Source: Dinochytrium kinnereticum (taxonomy: Eukaryota; Chytridiomycota; Chytridiomycetes; Chytridiales; Chytridiaceae). Taken from it: a stretch of 15,928 bases of DNA. Positions 10,501 to 15,928 of the stretch are shown here, piece after piece. The DNA is taken from contig JADGJT010000460.1 of NCBI GenBank assembly GCA_027604005.1, positions 1-15,928 of the forward strand. The letters run 5' to 3'. The notes beneath the pieces are model-generated. The model saw only the letters and a list, made by a program, of their open reading frames with translations. It did not search any database and was not told the DNA's origin. A program made the translations under genes and the position numbers. The stretch's first letter is position 1. Every line of letters begins with the position of its first letter.

Positions 10501-13500
10501 TCCCTAATCCTGTTATAATACTTTGAGGCGATTTTAATTATCCGAACTATGAAGGTTGGTGAAATTGGCGGCATCATGCTCTCAGCCTTCTTGCTCGCGG
10601 AAATCAACTCAATGGCTTCAGACCAATGATTCCCAGCCTTAAAGGCAAGCAATGCGTCCTCAGGCCTTTTGGCAAGCTCAAAACTTTTTCCAGCCATAAA
10701 ATGGTTATGAGCAAGGGAGTAGCATTCAGCCGCTTCCGAATGGAGTGAAAGGGTTGTAAAAGATTCCCCAGCAAGATTGTAGTGGCCTCCTCTCTGTTAA
10801 AAAAAGATAATATAAGACTGATAACCCTTAAAAATAAAAGAACCTTGAAACACTGTGCCGAAGACTTAATCCTCGTCTCGCCCCCAACGTCCAAATAGAG
10901 AATACCAGCGCGCTTAAAATATTCACTTGCTAAATTACTCTTCCCTTCCATAGCCAACTGCAGCCCTTTAACACGATTCATGTTCGCTTCCGTCAGTAAG
11001 CACCGCTCCTTAGCCTCTTCAGATGGCTTGAGTCTGTTTTCTTGACGGAAGCAAATAAGTGCGGCGTCGTACTGTCGTCTCTCGAAAAATACTCGGCCTT
11101 GTTTATGCCATTTTTGTGGTGTGGATTTTTGTGCTAGGCTCAGGAAGGAACGTGAGCTGTTGCTGCTGACAATTTCCACGAGGGAGAGAGCTCTCCATAA
11201 CGAAAATAGAGGCTCCCGGGCATTTGTGTTCGGATCGTAGATCCAGAGCTAGTTCAGGAATAAGAATTTGGACTTTTTAAAAATAACCTACTCTCTGTCT
11301 TGCTCGCGTAATCCCAGTGTAAAGAATCTTTAACTCCGTTGCTAGGATGTTGTGTCGTTCTTCACTAAACATTGGGCAAGGAGTTTTGTTCCCAGGCACC
11401 TCTTTCAAAAAAACGCGCCAAGAAGCTCCGGCCGGGCTGCCTCCAAATGGCGAATAAAGCAGCACATCGTCAAACTCCATACCTATTGCAGAAATCAGCC
11501 AAAGCCGCATTCCAAAAGTCTATAAATGAAATAAAACTAACCTTTTGACTGCTCAATCGTCATAATCAGCGCTGAATCCCCCAACTTCTCTCTCAAAAAT
11601 CCCGCATCATCCTCACACCTTACCAAAACAACCTGCTCCGCTCCAAACTCGAGCGCCGGGGTTGCAATCGACCCTCTACATAAGCCGTCGTTCATGCCAT
11701 TGGATGTGGCGCCGAGCCCAAAAACATCTCGAAGGTCTTCATCGCTCCCGAGAAAGCAGACAGGGAGTGGACCATCTACTGCTCCAATGTCGCGGGCGAG
11801 AGCGTCAATTGAGTTTGGGAAATAACGTTGGAGGAGATCGAGGATTGAGGCAGCGAGGCGGAGGATGCCGTCGTGGGAGCGATCTTTTTTTTTCAAAAAA
11901 AAAGAGAATATGGTGATAGTCATTGGTATGGTTTTGGAAAAAGAAAGAAAAAAAAAAGACCCACAATTCTTTGTTAACTGAAACTGCTTTGGCTGATGCT
12001 TTTCTGCAAACTCCAAACCTCCTCTCGCTTCCAAGACCCTATACACCAAACTGCTCAAATCCTGAAACCTAAATGCCGACCCTCTGGCGATCGTCTGCGC
12101 CGTATCCCCTGCAAACATCAAGCCATTGTTTGGCGACGCGCAGATAGTCACAAGGGGTAGCAGTTGCGCCATGGTAAGATCCTGAACTTCGTCTACGAAG
12201 ATCTCGTGAATAGGTGGACCAAAATAGCCTTTAGAGATTATAGCTCTGTTCACCTCGTTGATGCTATTGCTGCGTTAGAACAAAAAACTCCTAATCTACA
12301 ATCCCAAAAGGAGGAAAAAAGAGGCCTGAGCTCTACCTATCTAAAGCGTCCCGCTCAAATCCTTTAACAGATTGATACTCTAAAAAGACATCGTAAAGTT
12401 TATCCCGGACGCCCCTAAACGTCCCAAAGCTCCTATCCGAGAGTGCTGAATACTGTTCCCTTGTCAAGCATCCACCTGTCGACCTTGCAGCTACTTCACT
12501 TCCCTTAATAACCCCCATAATCTCATTGAAGACCAACGAAGGTTCCAATCTCGCTATCACTTTTTTATCCATATGACTCCAGTATCTATGAAGGAAGCTT
12601 GGGTAATCTACCTCCGAAGGCATGATCAGCTCATCGGACGAGACAGTTGAATCAGTTAGTCCAAATGAAGCCCGGATCATCGACACGAATTTTCGGTAGG
12701 TGATGAAAAGCGGGAAATGGTGTGGTTTAAGATCGAGGAGGGAGGCGGGGACTGAAGAGAGAAGTGTCTGTTCCATCTCTTCTTCTATAAGGTCTTGGCT
12801 TATATCTTCAGATTCCACATCTGGACTGGTCTGAAGCGGATCGATTATGTCTTCTTCGAATTGAGATTTACCACTTAATGGGGTGATCTCGGCTGCTTTC
12901 AGGGCCAAGAGGAATAGATCGCTCCGCTGAGACACTGAAATGGTTTCCAATCCCTCCTTGAGTCGACCTCTAGTGACAGACTCCAGTAGTCGCCCAAAGT
13001 AGCTCCGGACCCTAGCGCAGAAGACTGGAGACGCCGTGATAAACACTTGGTTTAGATGATTTCCGCAATTGACAAGAGTATCTGACGGTTGAAGGGCGGC
13101 TGAAGACTCTGAGTACAGGGGAGCGATGGCTTTCGAGTAGTAGGCATAGTACATAGACAATAGGCGGAAAACGATACAGCTTGTCTTTCCGGTACCGGAT
13201 CTTCCGCAAAGGAGAAGAGACTTTGGATGGTGGACGATCGCGTCCTCTGCTTGACTTAGGTTGAAGGGGAACTCTCCGGGGTCATTTGACTTTGAAATGA
13301 GCCAGTGGAGAAATATCTAGGTACATGATTTAGTTGAACGATAAAGTGGTTTTAAATGGTGCCGACCTTTGACAATGGCACGAACTACGAGCAGCAGCGT
13401 GGGCATTTACAGAATAAGAAAAATAGTAAGCCAAATAGCTATTATACGAGCCTACCTTTGCAGTAACGGACATATCATGCATTAAAAGTGGATGAATATC

Positions 13501-15415
13501 AACTCCCGAAATATCCTTCAGACGAGTAATGTGAGTTGAATCACATCCATCATCCTCAAACATAATCGGAGCGACCATCTGTACTGGACCTTGACCTCGC
13601 AACTTACATCTCTTCTGTCGTTCCTTAGAGTACGTCTTATGGGCAGCCACAACCCTCTTAAGAGTCATCACCACATCTTTATGATTTCCTATGTACCAAA
13701 CCTTAACAAACTGACCAGTTGTTTGACAAGCCTCCAACCACCCTACATCGACTTCCCAAACCATTCGTAGGTTACTCTATTAATGTTAAGATAAGATTAA
13801 AGCAGGAAACATGGAGTTTGGAGAAGGAAAATGAATGAAGCCTTACTAGAATTTTGGACTCATAGACGGGTACGGCCAGCTCTGGATGAATCAAAGGTTT
13901 GGCTACGCTAGCCGTCCAAAATCCCTCAGCGATGCATCGAAGGTTTGAAAAAATCGGATCCCGAATCCTATCGTCCTTAGAAGCTGCCTTTAAACGCGAC
14001 TGAGAGCGATCCGAGAGGAGAATCTCCCAAGCCCCATCAAAGACTGTCCGATAAAGGGACGCTTGGTCAATGGGATTCGATGCCTCTAAGATGGTATCCA
14101 TATCTGGTCCAGCCTCGGGAAGCTGTTCCGGGGGGCTTAGGGATTCCGCATCCTTCTCGGATTGGCTTACGGGTTTAGCGATGTGTTGCTCTGCTGAGTG
14201 CGTTTCTTTTAACGGAACACGTAAAATACGCGGGCCGCTTGGGCTTGCTGCAGGGTTCTGATTCGAGACGGTTCTCTCTGTTTCCGAGACCGACTTATTA
14301 GGAATACCTGGGATCAGCTTCTCGCAGTAGCGCGCAGCTATTGCCGGATCCCGTTTCGAAACAGTTTCCTCAGTTTCTGTTGAATACGGCACCATTTCTG
14401 GATCTGATTGAGTTGTGAATTGTAAATGAATGACTCTTTCCTGTATCGAAACCTCTAATTTTCTTTGAAGCTCCTTGAGTACCATTCCGAGAGCACCAAG
14501 CGTTTTCGGAAGAAGCATGCCATTTGAAAGTAAGACATTTCTCTCTTTAACAGAAAGCTTGATCTGTTTTGATGCACATTACCATACGTATCAGAGCTTT
14601 CATGACATAGGAGAAAAAAAAAGGAGACAAAAAGAGGTAAAAGATCCTAACCAACCTTCTTCCCAGGCCTTTTAGTTGCCCCTCCGCTGTTGAGGTCTTC
14701 AAGAGAGAGGCAAACTTCGTATATATCTCTCATGGCATGCCTAGGTTGAGATATGGGCCTCTTCAGCTCGCATAAAAAGTTAACTATCTTCCCAGTCCAA
14801 AATGGCATTGGTAACAGTTGGGCAATGTGCAAGGAATCAGGCAGCATGTGCTCAAGAAAAACTCTGGGACGATGCAAGATTTCGTCCACGTAGCTCCCAA
14901 ACAGCTGGCCGGCAACGCTGTTGTCTACCTCGGTATCCAGCAAGGTTTTAATCCATTCAGCCAGCAGAATGGAGCTCCACTTCGAAGGCTGCCCTATATC
15001 CCGACGGCTAGACATTAAGATGTGAAAATCGATTATACGCTCGACAGCTTCTGGCTTAACATTGCCCGATATTTCAGACCCACGTCGCTTGTTATGCAAA
15101 AGCCGCCGGAGGCCTGCTCGAAAGTTTACGGATGAACGTAGGTCGCTGAAGCGATAGCAAAGGTCAGAGGTATGCAAGAAGCAAGGCTGGAAGACTCGGT
15201 GTATGTGCATTGTGACTCCTTTGCATTTGCACGCGGATTACACTGCTACATCCACCCGAGAGCTTGGCCACCCTGGAGTGGAGGAAAGAGGCCAACCTTT
15301 GATTGCTGAGCTCCATCCAGAGGCCGTCCAGATCCATTCCGGCCGCGAGCTGGGGTATGGTTTCCGAGCCATCAGTAGCGACGCCGTGAGCGACAGTCTC
15401 GCAGGAGTCCCACAT
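7240..15415 (-). CDS. Gene B: TRANK1-like UvrD-type SF1 helicase with TPR-like region (about 14 exons)
   Basis: Preferred exons, in transcript order: 15415-15242, 15186-14656, 14563-13847, 13776-13456, 13384-13367, 13316-12337, 12269-11965, 11883-11542, 11482-11292, 11248-10844, 10793-10426, 10366-10230, 10144-7675, 7573-7240. The protein is about 2430 aa, or 2380 aa if translation starts at the ATG at 15210. Seen: motif I GRSGTGKT (~625), Ia QVFITASPVFCAR, II DEVQD (~940), III GDTAQ (~968), IV KNYRS (~1014), V KGMEFD (~1129), VI TGITRAR (~1185). TPR-like helices, a ~820-residue helical exon and a basic, helical C-terminal tail follow. All junctions downstream of 15210 keep frame. Eleven introns match gene A in position and phase. 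A TATA-like box at 15475-15480 favours the start at 15415. Function is inferred as an ATP-dependent helicase or translocase of the TRANK1-like family; its substrate is unknown. Confidence 0.82.
7675..10144 (-). other. Gene B long C-terminal exon with degenerate IQ-like segment
   Basis: A single 2470-nt exon encodes about 823 residues, largely helical, without recognised catalytic motifs. Near residues 2176-2193 (DNA about 8055-8110) the segment AALKIGCWYRRRKRSDR lies where gene A has its IQ motif, but the key Gln is Gly. The exon also contains a Cys/His cluster, CLKHRLAQGGCTEHDCTRRH (around 9250-9320), that could bind a metal. It ends with acidic SEDDIDLEDEV. No function can be assigned. Confidence 0.65.
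10230..11248 (-). other. Gene B TPR-like helical repeat region
   Basis: Exons 11248-10844, 10793-10426 and 10366-10230 follow motif VI. Helical units include KWHKQGRVFFERRQYDAALI, SNLASEYFKRAG, HSEAAECYSLAHNHFMAGKS, RPEDALLAFKAGNHWSEAIE and LAEMYYAAGRLEESAKVWEH. The order and the GNHW/GCHW landmark match gene A. Likely a protein-interaction scaffold; partner unknown. Confidence 0.72.
11292..13205 (-). other. Gene B SF1 helicase core (motifs I to VI)
   Basis: Walker A GRSGTGKT begins at 13205, followed by QVFITASPVFCAR (Ia), IFVDEVQDLTMAQL (II), GDTAQ within FAGDTAQTIARGSAFRFQDL (III), KNYRSHDGIL (IV, created by removing 11884-11964), KGMEFDDVLLY (V, created by removing 11483-11541) and TGITRARQRLWIYDP (VI, joined across 11249-11291). 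All key residues expected for ATP binding and hydrolysis are present. The exon carrying motifs V and VI is exactly 191 nt in both paralogues, which supports the splice models. Whether the enzyme unwinds or only translocates cannot be told from sequence. Confidence 0.88.
13367..13384 (-). other. 18-nt microexon of gene B
   Basis: The exon is TTCGTGCCATTGTCAAAG, encoding FVPLSK in phase 0. It lies between introns 13385-13455 (71 nt, GTAGGC...GTAG) and 13317-13366 (50 nt, GTCGGC...CTAG, with a CAACTAAA branch-like site). Reading through without the second intron hits TAA (CGTTCAACTAA), so splicing is required here, unlike in gene A. The joined peptide is ...VTAK-FVPLSK-IFLHWLI.... Confidence 0.7.
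14249..14380 (-). repeat. Two imperfect 13-codon repeats in gene B
   Basis: Positions 14342-14380 encode TETEETVSKRDPA and 14249-14287 encode SETERTVSNQNPA. They are the same length and share the pattern [S/T]-E-T-E-x-T-V-S-x-x-x-P-A. They lie in the probably disordered N-terminal extension and look like an internal duplication. Confidence 0.6.
15242..15415 (-). other. Probable first exon of gene B
   Basis: An ATG at 15415 opens 58 codons with strongly C/G-ending third positions (MWDSCETVAHGVATDG...). A phase-0 intron, 15187-15241 (GTAATC...CCAG), would join it to PCFLHTSDLCYRF. A TATA-like box lies 60 nt upstream. The alternative is that translation starts at the ATG at 15210 and this is an upstream ORF. 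Confidence 0.5.
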
Positions 15416-15437
15416 TGGTGGTGAGGTTCGCGTTTCT

Positions 15438-15443
15438 CACGTG
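15438..15443. promoter_or_regulatory. CACGTG E-box palindrome
   Basis: A perfect CACGTG between the TATA-like box and the gene B start. bHLH factors bind this hexamer in fungi. It could arise by chance, and it would lie at or near the transcript start. Confidence 0.25.
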
Positions 15444-15474
15444 AAGAAATTGTTGACAAGATGTCATTTCAAGC

Positions 15475-15480
15475 TTTATA
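15475..15480 (-). promoter_or_regulatory. TATA-like box of gene B
   Basis: Minus strand TATAAA within AATATAAAGC, 60 nt upstream of the ATG at 15415. This spacing fits a core promoter with a short leader and supports 15415 over 15210 as the start. Confidence 0.4.
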
Positions 15481-15564
15481 TTTGTGCTTCATGCTTTGAA
15501 GGCCAAAAGACTACTATTTTACAATTTGAAACGTTCAAAACAGTTGAGGAGAAAAGGTTCGTGC

Positions 15565-15585
15565 CAACAACAGCAACAGCAACAG
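15565..15585. repeat. Short CAA/CAG tract
   Basis: Seven consecutive CAA or CAG triplets directly before the GAAT microsatellite. On the plus strand they would read as glutamines, but I see no gene around them. Confidence 0.8.
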
Positions 15586-15611
15586 GAATGAATGAATGAA
15601 TGAATGAATGA
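15586..15611. repeat. (GAAT)6 microsatellite
   Basis: Six perfect GAAT units plus GA, upstream of gene B. Such tracts change length by slippage. Confidence 0.9.
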
Positions 15612-15863
15612 TCATGGTAGAAAAGAAGGGATGGAAAGAGAGCGTTAGTAAATACCATGTTGAGTTGAAAAGGAAGATTTATACCCACTCACCCTTTCGG
15701 TAGATTGAAGGAAGCCCCTCAGGAATGTTACTTACCGAACGCTGCGATGTCATCCGTTCAGATAACCAACCCAAACGCTCCGTTTGAAAAAACAACTGAA
15801 CTAAACAAAAACAAACGGGATCAAACAAAGAGAGAAAACTACAAGCATGAAAAAAAAGAACCA

Positions 15864-15928
15864 TCACAGAACAATGTCAAATGCATCCTCAGGGGGGATG
15901 TCAGAGTCACTCCCTTCCCCCATTTCAA
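15864..15928 (-). CDS. Possible C-terminal end of a further minus-strand gene (partial)
   Basis: The minus strand reads EMGEGSDSDIPPEDAFDIVL then TGA (15864-15866), open to the window edge. Its acidic, varied composition looks like a real protein end. The same DNA is open on the plus strand from an ATG at 15874 (MSNASSGGMSES...), so orientation is unsure. Confidence 0.3.
   Translation of the reverse strand, partial: EMGEGSDSDIPPEDAFDIVL

Larger units (their letters stand above)
13847..15415 (-). other. Gene B N-terminal extension, absent from gene A
   Basis: Exons 15415-15242, 15186-14656 and most of 14563-13847 encode about 370 residues before similarity with gene A begins at GAWEILLSDRSQ (gene A: GGWDIFLSSHAQ). 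The first part is mixed helix; the second is Ser/Thr/Glu/Pro-rich and probably disordered. Intron 14564-14655 (GTTGGT...ACAG, phase 0) is the least certain internal junction because its donor is weak. No domain recognised. Confidence 0.6.
15416..15863. other. Intergenic region upstream of gene B
   Basis: Holds the TATA-like box, E-box, CAA/CAG tract and GAAT microsatellite. The minus-strand open frames here are low in complexity (for example HSFIHSFIP, which is just the translated microsatellite), and I see no convincing gene. Confidence 0.6.

Noticed and set aside
552..15415. Bacterial UvrD/PcrA locus or prophage defence system
   Set aside because: The frames are broken by consistent GT-AG introns in matching positions and no operon, RBS or phage genes are present. 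The region is eukaryotic.
15203..15459. Further open frames on both strands near gene B's start
   Set aside because: The DNA is locally GC-rich, so several frames stay open. Only the frame starting at 15415 has a start, promoter context and a splice into gene B.
15476..15867. Minus-strand small ORFs upstream of gene B
   Set aside because: One includes the translated GAAT microsatellite, the other is low in complexity; neither looks coding.
1..15928. Transposon, CRISPR array, tRNA or rRNA genes
   Set aside because: No transposase or reverse transcriptase motifs, no terminal repeats, no spaced direct repeats and no tRNA-like or rRNA-like sequence seen.

Overview
The window looks like intron-dense fungal DNA, most probably from a basidiomycete. 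Genes are split by many introns of about 39-101 nt with GT...AG ends and CTAAC/CTGAT-like branch sites, and AATAAA signals follow the stops. I could run no similarity search, so the taxonomic call is inference.

Two very large paralogous genes lie head to tail on the minus strand and fill almost the whole window. Gene B (about 15415 to 7240, ~2430 aa) is upstream. Gene A (about 6884 to 552, ~1880 aa) follows, with only ~355 nt between them. No single reading frame covers either gene, so I rebuilt both by joining frames across splice sites. Frame bookkeeping closes at every junction from the 6884 and 15210 starts to the stops. Eleven introns sit at matching positions and phases in the two genes, so they are a tandem duplication.

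Both proteins have the same layout: an upstream domain of unknown function, a full UvrD/PcrA-type superfamily 1 helicase core (motifs I, Ia, II, III, IV, V, VI), a TPR-like helical region, a long helical C-terminal region, an IQ-like segment, and a conserved C-terminal helical tail. This resembles the TRANK1-like 'UvrD-like helicase ATP-binding domain' proteins. Their role in fungi is, as far as I know, undefined.

Gene B has a ~370-residue N-terminal extension that A lacks. Gene A has one extra 45-nt intron and the better IQ motif. Both carry an 18-nt microexon just before the P-loop exon.

Region by region: 1-551 is T-rich intergenic DNA with gene A's poly(A) signal, an inverted repeat and one doubtful small ORF. 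552-6884 is gene A. 6885-7239 is the short intergenic spacer with gene B's poly(A) signal. 7240-15415 is gene B. 15416-15863 is gene B's promoter region, with a TATA-like box, an E-box and simple repeats. 15864-15928 may be the end of another minus-strand gene.
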